From positions 62,001-126,000 of the forward strand of contig CACDFI010000001.1 of NCBI GenBank assembly GCA_902551985.1: a stretch of 64,000 nt of DNA, read 5' to 3'. Of the stretch, positions 26,218 through 36,035 are shown piece by piece (position 1 is the first letter of the stretch; each line of letters opens with the position of its first letter). Position numbers and translations under genes: made by a program. The DNA comes from an uncultured Pelagibacteraceae bacterium. Its GTDB lineage: Bacteria; Pseudomonadota; Alphaproteobacteria; Pelagibacterales; Pelagibacteraceae. The notes below the pieces were generated by a model, which ran no database searches, was not told the origin of the DNA, and saw only the letters and a program-made list of their open reading frames with translations.

Positions 26218-27342
26218 TTATCTTTGATTTAATTGTAGAACCCTACGGTGCTTACTGCCCTTATAACTAGCTAATGGTCTAATCAGTTTGTTAGCAGCAT
26301 GTTGTTCTATAATATGAGCAGACCAACCAGTAATTCTTGAAATAACAAAAATTGGAGTAAAGAAATCAGTGTCAAAACCCATTAAATGATAAGTCGGTCC
26401 AGTAGGGTAATCCACGTTTGGATGAATATTTTTCCTATCAATCATTACCTTCTCAACAATGTCATAAATTTTCTCAAACTTTTTGTCTTTTTTAATCTTT
26501 GCAACTTTACCAAAATATTCTCTCATTGTAGGAACTCTTGAATCTCCACTTTTGTAAACTCTATGCCCGAAGCCCATAACAACATCTTTATTGTCTAAAG
26601 CTTTATTAATCCATTTAAGTGCGTTTTCTGGTTTTTTAATTTTATTCATCATATGCATAACCTCTTCGTTAGCTCCTCCATGTAGAGGTCCTTTTAAACT
26701 TGCTATTGCACCAGTAATTGCACCGTGTATATCAGATAAACTACTTGTTATTGTTCTTGCTGTAAAAGTTGAAACATTAAAACTGTGTTCTGCATATAAA
26801 ATTAGAGATACATCAAACGCTTTAACTATATCTTTGTTTGGAACTTTTCCAAAACACATATGAAAAAAGTTTTCTGAAAAAGATAGATTTTTTTTGGGTG
26901 GAATAATTTTCTTTCCTTTCCTTGCTCTGTAAAATGCAGCTAGGGCAACTGGCATCTTTGCAAAAATTCTCATAACTTTTCGCATATTGGCTTTAGGGGA
27001 ATTATCTTTGGTTTCTTTGTCTTCAAGTCCCATAATACTTACTGCTGTTCTAGCAACATCCATAGGATGAGCTTTTTTTGGAAACTTTTTGATATCATCT
27101 AATAATGTTTTAGATAGCTTTCTCTCTTTTCTTTCTTCTTTTTCAAATTTTTTTAATTGTTTTTTGGTTGGTAGTTCACCATTAAGGATTAGATAAGCGA
27201 CCTCTTCAAATTTACATTTCGCACATAAATCTTGAGCGGCATATCCTCTATAAGTCAAAGAATTAATTTCTGGCATTACTTTGGAAACTTCTGTTTCGTC
27301 AACAACTATACCTAGTAAACCTTTTTTGATATCATCGCTCAT
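26218..27342 (-). CDS. prpC: 2-methylcitrate synthase / citrate synthase II
   Basis: 374 residues, the short citrate-synthase type used for 2-methylcitrate. The catalytic residues are visible in 'GPLHGGANEEVM' (His), 'GFGHRVYK' (His) and 'GFDTDFFTPIF' (Asp region). It condenses propionyl-CoA with oxaloacetate. It is the third gene of prpD-prpB-prpC, its ATG sharing one base with the prpB stop (TAATG). Assignment to methylcitrate rather than citrate rests mainly on these neighbours. Confidence 0.92.
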   Translation of the reverse strand: MSDDIKKGLLGIVVDETEVSKVMPEINSLTYRGYAAQDLCAKCKFEEVAYLILNGELPTKKQLKKFEKEERKERKLSKTLLDDIKKFPKKAHPMDVARTAVSIMGLEDKETKDNSPKANMRKVMRIFAKMPVALAAFYRARKGKKIIPPKKNLSFSENFFHMCFGKVPNKDIVKAFDVSLILYAEHSFNVSTFTARTITSSLSDIHGAITGAIASLKGPLHGGANEEVMHMMNKIKKPENALKWINKALDNKDVVMGFGHRVYKSGDSRVPTMREYFGKVAKIKKDKKFEKIYDIVEKVMIDRKNIHPNVDYPTGPTYHLMGFDTDFFTPIFVISRITGWSAHIIEQHAANKLIRPLASYKGSKHRRVLQLNQR

Positions 27343-28238
27343 TATTCATGTCCGTCTGTGTTAAAATTATAAATCTTTTCGTCTAAAGCATTATATTTTT
27401 CGTATTCTACTAAATCATATAATCTTTTCCGCGTTTGCATTTTATCAATAATATTGTTTTGGTGTCCATCAGCAAAAATGGCACGCAAACCATCTTCAAC
27501 ATTTTTCATTGCTAGTCTTTGTGTAGAAACAGGATAAATAACTATGTTATATCCTAAGTCTTCTAGCTGCTTATAATTGAGTAATTTTGATTTTCCAAAC
27601 TCAGTCATGTTCGCTAAAAGGTAACAATTAAGTGATTTTCTAACGAGTTCAAATTCCTTCTCATCTTCTAGAGCTTCTGGAAATATTACTTCGGCACCTG
27701 CATCAATATAAGCCTTACATCTATCAATCATGCTATCAATTCCTTCAACACTTTTTGCATCAGATCTTGCTATAATCTTAAAATTTTTGTCTTTTCTTGC
27801 GGACACACATTCTTTTATCTTTTCAACCATTTTCTCTTTTGAGATAAGTTCTTTGTTATCTAAATGGCCACATCTTTTCTGCTCAATCTGATCTTCCAAA
27901 TGAACAGCAGCAACTCCAAATTCTTCAAATGTCTCAATTGTTTCTTTGCATGACTTAAATCCAGTATCAATATCAACAATTGTTGGAAGATTTGTTACTC
28001 TAGAAATTAAATAAGATCTTGTGCTAACATCTTGAAGAGTTGTTAATCCAATATCTGGAAATCCTAAATCATTTGCCATTACACCACCAGACACATATAC
28101 TGCATCATAACCGATTTCTTCTATCAATTTAGCTGTTAAAGGATTGTAGGCACCAGGAACTCTTAGAATTTTATTTGATTTAAGTTTTGTATCTAAATCA
28201 ATTCTTTTTTGAGTTAAATCCTTTTCAACAAAATGCAT
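27342..28238 (-). CDS. prpB: 2-methylisocitrate lyase
   Basis: 298 residues of the isocitrate lyase/PEP mutase superfamily. The active-site loop is 'QKRCGHLDNKELIS' (KxCGH with the catalytic Cys) and the metal-binding aspartates are in 'PTIVDIDTGF'. It splits methylisocitrate into pyruvate and succinate, the last step of the methylcitrate cycle. Located 1 base after prpD and overlapping prpC by one base, so all three are one operon. Confidence 0.93.
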   Translation of the reverse strand: MHFVEKDLTQKRIDLDTKLKSNKILRVPGAYNPLTAKLIEEIGYDAVYVSGGVMANDLGFPDIGLTTLQDVSTRSYLISRVTNLPTIVDIDTGFKSCKETIETFEEFGVAAVHLEDQIEQKRCGHLDNKELISKEKMVEKIKECVSARKDKNFKIIARSDAKSVEGIDSMIDRCKAYIDAGAEVIFPEALEDEKEFELVRKSLNCYLLANMTEFGKSKLLNYKQLEDLGYNIVIYPVSTQRLAMKNVEDGLRAIFADGHQNNIIDKMQTRKRLYDLVEYEKYNALDEKIYNFNTDGHE

Positions 28239-28239
28239 T

Positions 28240-29742
28240 TTAAAAAATACCTTTTTTATTATTTTTCTTTAAATATTTCTTGTTCACTTCGATATTTAAT
28301 TTATCAAGACTCCCTTTTTTTAACCTTTTTAAATTTTGCACAGTTTTTAAAAATCTATCACTTTCTTTTTTAGATAATATCCTATCAGTTAAAGTTAAAA
28401 ATTTCTTAATATAATCTTTTCTTTCAAAAGGTCTTGCTCCATATGGATGTGCATCAGCTCTCTCAAGCTCCTCAGATATTTTTTTACCATTATTTAAAGT
28501 AACTATAACTTTTGCCCCAAATGATTTCTTTTTTGGATCTGGGTGATGATATTTTTTGGTCCACTTTTTATCTTCATGAGTTGTTATTGATCTCCATATT
28601 TTAATTGTACTTTTTCTATTAGCTCTTGATTTTGTGTATGATTTTACATGATGCCAATCTGCATCCTCTAAAGCTACAGCAAAAATGTACATAATAGAAT
28701 GATCTAAAGTTTCTCTTGATGCATTTGGATCCATTTTTTGAGGATCATTAGCACCTGTTCCAATTACAAAATGTGTATGGTGACTAGTATAAATATCTAT
28801 TTTTTTAATGTTTTTTAAATCTGAAATTTTTTTATTTAATTTTTTACCAATATCTATCAATGCTTGTGCTTGATATTCTGCTGAGTATTCTTTTGTATAA
28901 GTTTCTAAAATAGCTTTTTTTGGTTCATTTTTTTTAGGTAATGGAACATAATATTTTGCATTCTTTCCATCTAGTATTCTAGCAATAACACTGTCTTCTC
29001 CTTCATAAATAGGACTAGGAGCGCCTTCACCTCTCATAGCTCTATCAACTGCCTCAATAGCTAATTTTCCTGCATGTGCAGGCGCATAAGCTTTCCAACT
29101 TGAAATTTCACCTTTTCTAGATTGACGAGTTGAAATACTAACATGAAGAGCTTGTTGCACAGCTTGATAAATAGTTTCAGTATTTAATTTTAACATTGAA
29201 CCAATTCCAGCTGCAACACTAGGCCCCAAGTGAGCAATATGGTCAACTTTATGTTTGTGTAAGCAGATTCCTTTTACTAAATTGACTTGCACCTCGTAAG
29301 CAGTAATTATACCTCTTAATAGATCAAATCCACTTCTTTTAAGTTTTTGCCCAACAGCCAATATTGGAGGAATGTTATCACCTGGGTGGCTATAATCTGC
29401 TGCCAAAAAAGTATCATGAAAGTCTAATTCTCTAACTGCTGTTCCATTTGCCCAAGCAGCCCATTCAGGATCAAATCTGGTTTTAGAGTTTATTCCAAAA
29501 ACAGTAGACCCTGATTTTCTAATATGACCTTTAGCCATTTCTCTTGCTGACATAACCGGTTTTCTGTTTAAGGATGCTATCGCTACAGAAGCATTGTCTA
29601 TTATTCTGTTGATTACCATTTCTGCTGAGTCGTTATTTAATTTTGCATTATCACTAGCAATCATCGCTATTTTCCACGCAAGCTGTTTCTTCTTTGGAAG
29701 TTTGATTTTTGACGGGTATACTTTAATAGTGTTTAACAACAA
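28240..29742 (-). CDS. prpD: 2-methylcitrate dehydratase (MmgE/PrpD family)
   Basis: 500 residues, the typical PrpD size. The N-terminal helical domain contains '[27 protein letters not shown]', characteristic of the family around its active site, and a lid domain with '[15 protein letters not shown]' closes the C-terminus. It dehydrates methylcitrate to cis-methylaconitate. It is the first gene of prpDBC; no PrpE or AcnD/PrpF is next to it, so hydration would be done by a general aconitase. A 53-base gap separates it from the phosphatase gene upstream. Confidence 0.93.
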   Translation of the reverse strand: MLLNTIKVYPSKIKLPKKKQLAWKIAMIASDNAKLNNDSAEMVINRIIDNASVAIASLNRKPVMSAREMAKGHIRKSGSTVFGINSKTRFDPEWAAWANGTAVRELDFHDTFLAADYSHPGDNIPPILAVGQKLKRSGFDLLRGIITAYEVQVNLVKGICLHKHKVDHIAHLGPSVAAGIGSMLKLNTETIYQAVQQALHVSISTRQSRKGEISSWKAYAPAHAGKLAIEAVDRAMRGEGAPSPIYEGEDSVIARILDGKNAKYYVPLPKKNEPKKAILETYTKEYSAEYQAQALIDIGKKLNKKISDLKNIKKIDIYTSHHTHFVIGTGANDPQKMDPNASRETLDHSIMYIFAVALEDADWHHVKSYTKSRANRKSTIKIWRSITTHEDKKWTKKYHHPDPKKKSFGAKVIVTLNNGKKISEELERADAHPYGARPFERKDYIKKFLTLTDRILSKKESDRFLKTVQNLKRLKKGSLDKLNIEVNKKYLKKNNKKGIF

Positions 29743-29795
29743 AATAATTCCTAGGTTGTTATTCTGTTTTAATAGTTAAATTAAATTAATCAATA

Positions 29796-30461
29796 TTAAA
29801 GATATTCAGTTATAATTTTTTCAATTCCAACAAAGTCTTTAATCAGGTGATTATGATAAATTTCATTAGAATGCTTTTCTGTATACCCATATTTGAGTAA
29901 AATTATTGGGATTTCAGCAGCTTTAGCTGCATTTGCATCTGTTTCACTATCTCCGATCATAATTGATTTATTTATTTCACCACCTAAAATTTCTATGGCT
30001 GTAGTTAAGTGCCTGGGGTCTGGCTTACAATATTCAAAAGTATTATAACCTGCAACATATTCAAAATAATCATAAATTCCAATTTTCTTTAAAAGATCAA
30101 TCGCTAAATGTTCAGTCTTATTAGTGCAAACAGCCATCGAAATATTTTCTTTTTTACACCAATTTAGAAATTCTTTAACACCATTAATTAATTTACTCTC
30201 ATGTAAAATATTGTCTCCATAGTAAGCTAAAAATTCATTTGTCATTTCATTTTGAATTTTTTCATCAAACCATTTCCATTGACCATTAGCTTTAGCCATC
30301 ATCGCCTTTGCACCTTTGCCAACAGCATTTTTTAATTCACCCAGTGTTTTTGTTGGATATCCAAATTTTCTCATTACATGGTTGTGAGCACGTATTAAAT
30401 CAGGTGCAGTATCAATTAAAGTACCATCTAAATCAAAAAGAATTGTAAATTTTTGCCTCAT
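29796..30461 (-). CDS. gph: HAD family phosphatase, phosphoglycolate phosphatase-like
   Basis: 221 residues of HAD subfamily IA. Motif I is 'LFDLDGTLIDTAPD' with the two aspartates, motif II the Thr in 'VCTNK', and motif IV 'MIGDSETDANAA'. The alpha-helical cap is where Gph proteins have it. It removes phosphate from 2-phosphoglycolate, formed by DNA repair or oxygenation reactions, though related substrates are possible. It is separated from prpD by 53 bases and divergent from glmU. Confidence 0.82.
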   Translation of the reverse strand: MRQKFTILFDLDGTLIDTAPDLIRAHNHVMRKFGYPTKTLGELKNAVGKGAKAMMAKANGQWKWFDEKIQNEMTNEFLAYYGDNILHESKLINGVKEFLNWCKKENISMAVCTNKTEHLAIDLLKKIGIYDYFEYVAGYNTFEYCKPDPRHLTTAIEILGGEINKSIMIGDSETDANAAKAAEIPIILLKYGYTEKHSNEIYHNHLIKDFVGIEKIITEYL

Positions 30462-30528
30462 AAAAGGTATTATTAAGAAATATATTGTGAATTAATTAAA
30501 CTAATACTCAAATATATAAAAATATCAA

Positions 30529-31149
30529 ATGAATCAAAAAAAAATTAAAAGCGAACAAAAAAAACTTAGAGAAAAATTTATTAAAAAAGGTGTGAAAATG
30601 ATTGCTCCTGAAACTATATTCTTTTCTAAAAATACTAAAATTGGCAAAAATGTAACTATTGATCCATATGTTGTTATTTCAGACAATGTTTCATTAGGTA
30701 ATAATGTAAGAATTTTATCTTTCTCTCATTTAGAGGGAGTAAAAATAGAGAGTAATGTAAATGTTGGTCCCTATGCAAGATTAAGGCAAGGCACAATATT
30801 AAAGACTGGATCAAAAGTTGGAAATTTTGTTGAAGTTAAAAAAAGTATAATAGGTAAAAATTCGAAATTAAATCATTTATCTTATGTTGGGGACTCAAAG
30901 CTAGGTAAAAAAGTTAATATTGGAGCAGGAACAATCACATGTAATTATGATGGTGTAAAAAAAATGAAAACTATTATTGATGATGATGTTTTTGTTGGAT
31001 CGAATACATCTTTAGTCGCTCCAGTTAAGCTAGAAAAAAAAAGTGTAATTGGAGCTGGATCTGTTATTACAAAAAAAGTCTCTAAAGGCTCATTGGCATT
31101 AACAAGATCAAATCAAATTGAAGTTAAAAAATATAATAGAAAAAAATAA
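30529..31149 (+). CDS. glmU: GlmU acetyltransferase half (glucosamine-1-phosphate N-acetyltransferase)
   Basis: 206 residues that align only with the C-terminal half of GlmU (normally about 450). It starts in the helical linker ('[18 protein letters not shown]') and continues through left-handed beta-helix repeats. Acetyltransferase residues are kept: the histidine in '[10 protein letters not shown]' and '[14 protein letters not shown]'. The uridylyltransferase half is absent and there is no remnant upstream, where gph lies on the other strand. It probably acetylates GlcN-1-P. It abuts glmS, whose ATG follows its stop. Confidence 0.88.
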   Translation: MNQKKIKSEQKKLREKFIKKGVKMIAPETIFFSKNTKIGKNVTIDPYVVISDNVSLGNNVRILSFSHLEGVKIESNVNVGPYARLRQGTILKTGSKVGNFVEVKKSIIGKNSKLNHLSYVGDSKLGKKVNIGAGTITCNYDGVKKMKTIIDDDVFVGSNTSLVAPVKLEKKSVIGAGSVITKKVSKGSLALTRSNQIEVKKYNRKK

Positions 31150-32970
31150 ATGTGTGGCATTGTTGGAATAATCAGCTCAAAAGAAGTATCAGGGAGAATT
31201 ATTAATTCTTTAAAAAAACTTGAATATAGAGGTTACGACTCAGCTGGTATTGCTACATTGGTTAAAGGAAATATAAATGAAGTTAAATGCGAAGGTAGGG
31301 TAGATGTTTTAGAGAGAGACATTAATAAATTTGATCTCAAAGGCGAAATAGGTATAGGACACGTAAGGTGGGCAACACATGGCAAACCTAGTAAGATTAA
31401 TGCTCATCCCCACTCATCTGAGGAAGTTTCAGTTGTTCATAATGGAATTATAGAAAATTCAACAATATTAAAAAAGTTTTTGGAAAAAAAAGGTTATTTA
31501 TTTAAATCACAAACAGATACTGAAGTAATAGCTCATTTAGTTACAGACTATTTAAAAAAGAATTCATTAAAAGAAACAATAATCAAAGTACTTAAAAAAC
31601 TTCATGGAAGTTTTGCACTTGGAATTATATTTAAAGGACAAGATGATTTAATGATAGGAGCAAGAAGAGGATCCCCTTTGGCAGTTGGTTATGGACCCAA
31701 TGAAAATTATCTTGGCTCAGATTCTTATGCTTTAAAGTCTATGACTAATAAAATTTCTTACTTAGATGACGGAGAATTTTGTTTTGTTAAAAAGGATCAA
31801 ATAGAATTTTTTGATAGCGAGGGGATAAAAGTAAATAAAAAAGTTATGAATTTGTCTAAGGATGAACTAAATTACGATAAAGGTGATTATAAATATTTTA
31901 TGGAGAAAGAAATAGACGAACAGCCTTCTACCATAAATAATTGTATAAATGAGTATGTTGATAAGTTTAATAATCAAATCAATATTTATAATTTCCCTTG
32001 GAAAATAAGTTCGATTAAATCTGTAATGTTAATTGGCTGTGGCACAGCCTTTCATTCCTGCTTAATTACAAAATATTGGATGGAACAAAATACAAATTTA
32101 GATATAAGTGTTGATATAGCTTCTGAATTTAGATATCGAAAAGTTAAATTTAAAAAAGATTGTCTATATATTTTTGTTTCCCAGTCAGGAGAGACTGCTG
32201 ATACTTACGCAGCACTTGATTTGTGTAAAAAAAACAAAATGAAAACTTGTGCAGTTGTTAATGTCATAGAAAGCTCAATTGCAAGAGACGCTGATTTAGT
32301 ATTACCTATCTATTGTGGGCAAGAAATCGGAGTAGCTTCAACTAAAGCATTTATGGGTCAAATGCTAGTTTTATATATTTTATCTACTAAAATTTCCTTT
32401 GAACAAAAATGCATTAACAAAAATGAATATACATTAAAGGTAAAAAATATATTAAATTTATCTAATTCAGCCAAAAAAACTCTTAAACAAGATCAAAAAA
32501 TATTAAATATTGGAAAAGTTTTTGCTGAAGCAAAAGGTTCGATGTTTTTAGGAAGAGGATATTCGTTTCCAATTGCTTTAGAGGGCGCTCTTAAACTAAA
32601 AGAATTGGCCTATGTGCACGCAGAAGGATATCCTGCAGGTGAGATGAAACATGGACCATTGGCACTCATAGAAGAAGGTATGCCTGTTGTCGTCTTGGCT
32701 CCAAGAGATGAACATTATAAAAAAACTATTTCTAATATGCAGGAAGTAATTGCAAGAGGAGCAAAAGTTTTATTGATTACAAATAAAAATAAGGATGAAG
32801 TTATCTCAGAGAATATTTGGGAAAAAATCGAAGTTGATCAACTAGATGACGAATTAATTCCTTTTTTAATGACAATTCCTTTACAAAAACTTGCTTTCTA
32901 TACAGCACTGGACAAGGGATATGATATTGATAAGCCAAGAAATTTAGCTAAATCAGTAACTGTAGAATAA
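31150..32970 (+). CDS. glmS: Glutamine-fructose-6-phosphate aminotransferase (isomerizing)
   Basis: 606 residues with full architecture. The N-terminal glutaminase domain starts directly with the catalytic Cys ('MCGIVGI') and has 'GHVRWATHG'; two SIS sugar-isomerase domains follow, with 'GCGTAFHSC' and 'SQSGETADTYA', and the C-terminal tail 'DKPRNLAKSVTVE' closes the active site. It makes glucosamine-6-phosphate for peptidoglycan and LPS. It is directly adjacent to the GlmU half gene. No glmS ribozyme is expected or seen. Confidence 0.96.
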   Translation: MCGIVGIISSKEVSGRIINSLKKLEYRGYDSAGIATLVKGNINEVKCEGRVDVLERDINKFDLKGEIGIGHVRWATHGKPSKINAHPHSSEEVSVVHNGIIENSTILKKFLEKKGYLFKSQTDTEVIAHLVTDYLKKNSLKETIIKVLKKLHGSFALGIIFKGQDDLMIGARRGSPLAVGYGPNENYLGSDSYALKSMTNKISYLDDGEFCFVKKDQIEFFDSEGIKVNKKVMNLSKDELNYDKGDYKYFMEKEIDEQPSTINNCINEYVDKFNNQINIYNFPWKISSIKSVMLIGCGTAFHSCLITKYWMEQNTNLDISVDIASEFRYRKVKFKKDCLYIFVSQSGETADTYAALDLCKKNKMKTCAVVNVIESSIARDADLVLPIYCGQEIGVASTKAFMGQMLVLYILSTKISFEQKCINKNEYTLKVKNILNLSNSAKKTLKQDQKILNIGKVFAEAKGSMFLGRGYSFPIALEGALKLKELAYVHAEGYPAGEMKHGPLALIEEGMPVVVLAPRDEHYKKTISNMQEVIARGAKVLLITNKNKDEVISENIWEKIEVDQLDDELIPFLMTIPLQKLAFYTALDKGYDIDKPRNLAKSVTVE

Positions 32971-32996
32971 TAAAATTTTATTTAATATTATTCAAT

Positions 32997-33698
32997 ATGG
33001 TAAAAAAAAATTTTTATGGCGGAAAATATTTAAGGAGTATTGCAAAGCAAAATTTAAAAATTAAAAAATTATTTGTTAAGAACAATTGGATAGCTCATCA
33101 TGGAATTGAAAGAAGTGGTACTAATTTTTTAAGGGCAATTTTAATTGAATTAAAAATTAATTTGATAAACCAATTTGATCCTGCAGAAAATCATCCATCT
33201 CATAAACATTTTAGATGGTATCGTGATAAATCTTTAATTCCTAGTATGAAAAGATCATTATTAAATGATATAACAGCTTTTAATATTAATGAAATAAATA
33301 AAATATGTAAATACTTTGTAGACACAAAACATTTAATAATAAAAAAGAAAAAATTAGCTGCTGTCACATCTATTACAAATTATTTTTTAAATCAAAAAGT
33401 TTTACATAAGGATGAAAAATTTAAGACTAATATATTATCTATCCAAAATGATTATGTTGCTTATTATGATTTTTGGAGAGAAATTAATGAAAAAGATCCT
33501 AACATGGTTCAAATAATTTTTTATGAAGATATTCTTCATTCAACAGATGAATTAATAAAAGCTTTAAATATATTAAGAATTTTCCCAAATATAGATATTC
33601 CAAAAAAATTCAGTTTCAGTGAATTATATGAGTCAGATATTGATCGGAAAAAAAATATTTCAGAAGATGAAATTAATGAAATTATTAAAAAAAAATGA
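32997..33698 (+). CDS. Sulfotransferase-like P-loop protein
   Basis: 233 residues, Lys/Asn/Ile-rich. Near residue 33 there is 'WIAHHGIERSGTNFLRAI', a strand-loop-helix resembling the 5'-phosphosulfate-binding loop of sulfotransferases (R-S-G-T-N-x-L). A possible second feature is 'VQIIFYEDI', similar to the strand before the 3'-phosphate loop. Family assignment is tentative; it could be a related P-loop kinase-like fold. It stands 26 bases after glmS and 137 bases before DAHP synthase, a gap with a long T-rich tract. Confidence 0.5.
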   Translation: MVKKNFYGGKYLRSIAKQNLKIKKLFVKNNWIAHHGIERSGTNFLRAILIELKINLINQFDPAENHPSHKHFRWYRDKSLIPSMKRSLLNDITAFNINEINKICKYFVDTKHLIIKKKKLAAVTSITNYFLNQKVLHKDEKFKTNILSIQNDYVAYYDFWREINEKDPNMVQIIFYEDILHSTDELIKALNILRIFPNIDIPKKFSFSELYESDIDRKKNISEDEINEIIKKK

Positions 33699-33835
33699 AC
33701 TTAATTTTGCCCACAAACTTATTTTAATATGAATTAGTTATAATACTTAAAAAATCATGTTATATTAAACTTTTTAAAAGATTTTTTTATTTTTTTTTTT
33801 TTAAAATAGATATATATACACCTTGAGATTGTATT

Positions 33836-35215
33836 ATGAAAAAATGGAAAGTTAATAGTTGGAGAAATTATCCAGTCAAACACATACCTAAATATGAGGA
33901 TGAGGATGAATTAAATTTAGTTTTAAGTAAATTAAAAAACTTTCCTCCTTTAGTATTTGCAGGTGAAACAAGACATCTTAAAGATCAGTTGGCAAATGTT
34001 GTTGATGGTAAAGCTTTTTTGCTTCAAGGAGGTGACTGTGCAGAAAGTTTTGCAGAATTTCATCCTGATAATATTAGAGACTATTTTAAATTAATGTTGC
34101 AGATGTCTCTTGTTCTTACTTATTCTGCATCCTTACCGGTTGTTAAACTTGGGAGAATTGCAGGTCAATTTTCTAAACCTAGGAGTGCACCAACAGAAAA
34201 AATCGGAGACGTTGAGTTACCTAGTTATTTAGGAGACAATATCAACTCTATAGAATTTACTGAAAAAGGTAGAGCATATGATCCAAAAAGATTATTTAGA
34301 GCTTATTCTCAATCAGCTTCAACATTAAATTTGTTAAGAGCATTTTCCAATGGTGGCTTTGCTGATTTAAAAAATGTTCATATGTGGAATTTAGGTTATA
34401 TAAAATCTGCAGCTCAAGCTAAAAAATTTAAGGAATTAGAGGATAAAATAGCTGATGCACTTGCATTTATGGAAGCTTGTGGAATAACATCTGATTTTAA
34501 TAGAAGATTGTATACTGTTAATTTCTGGACATCACACGAGGCTTTACATTTACCGTTCGAGGAAGCTATGACTAGAATAGACTCTACGACTGGTGAATAT
34601 CATGATACATCTGCCCATTTTGTATGGATTGGGGATAGAACAAGACAAATTGATGGGGGTCATGTTGAATTTTGTAAAGGAATTGAAAATCCAATTGGAA
34701 TAAAATGTGGACCAACGTCTGATCCATCAGAGATTGCTAAAATTTGTGAATTAATTAATCCTAAAAATGAAAAAGGTAAAATTACATTAATTTCTAGATT
34801 TGGTCATGATAAAGTTGAAAAGTTTTTGCCAAAACTAATAAGAGGTATAAAAAAAGAAGGTCTTAATGTTATCTGGTCATGTGATCCAATGCACGGTAAT
34901 ACAATCAAATCCTCAACAGGATTTAAGACAAGACCGTTTAACAATGTTCTTAATGAAGTTAAAAATGTTTTTGCTGTACACCAAAGCGAAGGATCTTATG
35001 CAGGAGGTCTTCACATTGAAATGACTGGACAAAATGTGACAGAATGTACTGGCGGAGCACAAAAGATATCAGATACAGACTTATCAAGCAGATATCACAC
35101 TCAATGCGATCCAAGATTAAATGCTAATCAAGCTCTTGAATTAGCCTTTTTAATTTCTGATGAGATTAAAAAGAATACCTTGTATGCTAAAAATGGTATT
35201 AGAGCGGCATCTTAA
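33836..35215 (+). CDS. 3-deoxy-7-phosphoheptulonate synthase, class II
   Basis: 459 residues, the class II (plant/Mycobacterium-type) DAHP synthase. Clear motifs are 'LLQGGDCAESFAEF', 'KLGRIAGQFSKPRS' and 'DPMHGNT', with 'SEGSYAGGLHIEMTGQNVTEC' near the C-terminus where the metal and PEP sites lie. It condenses PEP and erythrose-4-phosphate, the first step of aromatic amino acid synthesis. The N-terminal extension that carries an allosteric Trp/Phe site in mycobacteria is short here. It begins a forward run with nadE and cysS. Confidence 0.93.
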   Translation: MKKWKVNSWRNYPVKHIPKYEDEDELNLVLSKLKNFPPLVFAGETRHLKDQLANVVDGKAFLLQGGDCAESFAEFHPDNIRDYFKLMLQMSLVLTYSASLPVVKLGRIAGQFSKPRSAPTEKIGDVELPSYLGDNINSIEFTEKGRAYDPKRLFRAYSQSASTLNLLRAFSNGGFADLKNVHMWNLGYIKSAAQAKKFKELEDKIADALAFMEACGITSDFNRRLYTVNFWTSHEALHLPFEEAMTRIDSTTGEYHDTSAHFVWIGDRTRQIDGGHVEFCKGIENPIGIKCGPTSDPSEIAKICELINPKNEKGKITLISRFGHDKVEKFLPKLIRGIKKEGLNVIWSCDPMHGNTIKSSTGFKTRPFNNVLNEVKNVFAVHQSEGSYAGGLHIEMTGQNVTECTGGAQKISDTDLSSRYHTQCDPRLNANQALELAFLISDEIKKNTLYAKNGIRAAS

Positions 35216-35252
35216 TCATTTAATTTTTTAAATTTATTATTATATTTTCATT

Positions 35253-35990
35253 ATGGATCCTGCAAAAAAAATAATATTTATTAAAGATTGGATATTGAAT
35301 TATGTGAATTCAATGCCAAAAAAAGCTGAATCTCTAGTTATTGGAATTTCGGGAGGTGTAGACTCCTCTGTCTCTAGTACATTAAGCGCTATGACAGGGC
35401 TTAAAACTATTGTTTTATCTATGCCAATTAAACAAAAAAGTTCACAGCATGACTTGAGCTTAAAACATCAAGAATGGTTAAAAGAAAATTTTAAAAATGT
35501 TGAGGGAATTACTGTTGAGCTTGATAGTCTTTTTTCAACATTTGAAAAAACTTTAAAAAATTTTGATAGTCTGCATGGTATGGCAAATTCAAGAGCAAGA
35601 CTAAGAATGACTACACTTTACCAAGTAGCTGCCGCTAATAATGGAATAGTAGTAGGCACAGGAAATAAAGTGGAGGATTTTGGTGTAGGCTTTTATACAA
35701 AGTATGGAGATGGCGGCGTAGACATATCTCCAATTGCAGATTGTAATAAAACTGAAGTTTGGGAATTAGGAAAAGAATTAAATATTTTACAAGAAATTAT
35801 TGATGCTCCTCCAACTGATGGATTATGGGATGATGGAAGAACTGATGAAGGCCAACTTGGATTAAGCTATAAAGAGCTTGAAGAGGCCATGGAAAATAAA
35901 AATTCAATAAATAGAGATAAATATATAAAAATTAGAAACGCAAACTTACATAAAATGGATCCTATTCCAGTATGTAAGATCCCAAGCTAA
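35253..35990 (+). CDS. nadE: NH3-dependent NAD+ synthetase
   Basis: 245 residues, only the synthetase domain with no glutaminase domain, so ammonia is the expected nitrogen donor. The ATP-pyrophosphatase P-loop is 'IGISGGVDSSVSS', and 'GTGNKVEDFGVGFYTKYGDGGVD' forms the NaAD-binding region. It converts nicotinic acid adenine dinucleotide to NAD+. It fits with the NAD kinase elsewhere in the window only as general cofactor metabolism. Flanking gaps are 37 and 45 bases. Confidence 0.92.
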   Translation: MDPAKKIIFIKDWILNYVNSMPKKAESLVIGISGGVDSSVSSTLSAMTGLKTIVLSMPIKQKSSQHDLSLKHQEWLKENFKNVEGITVELDSLFSTFEKTLKNFDSLHGMANSRARLRMTTLYQVAAANNGIVVGTGNKVEDFGVGFYTKYGDGGVDISPIADCNKTEVWELGKELNILQEIIDAPPTDGLWDDGRTDEGQLGLSYKELEEAMENKNSINRDKYIKIRNANLHKMDPIPVCKIPS

Positions 35991-36035
35991 TCAAATAGAT
36001 TCACAAATCTAAAATTAAAGTATATTCCTTAAATA

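Noticed and set aside
31100..31150. glmS ribozyme before glmS
   Set aside because: glmS abuts the preceding gene, leaving no space, and the ribozyme is typical of Gram-positive bacteria.
33699..33835. Long T-rich tract before DAHP synthase as a terminator
   Set aside because: No convincing GC stem precedes the T run; it looks like ordinary AT-rich spacer.
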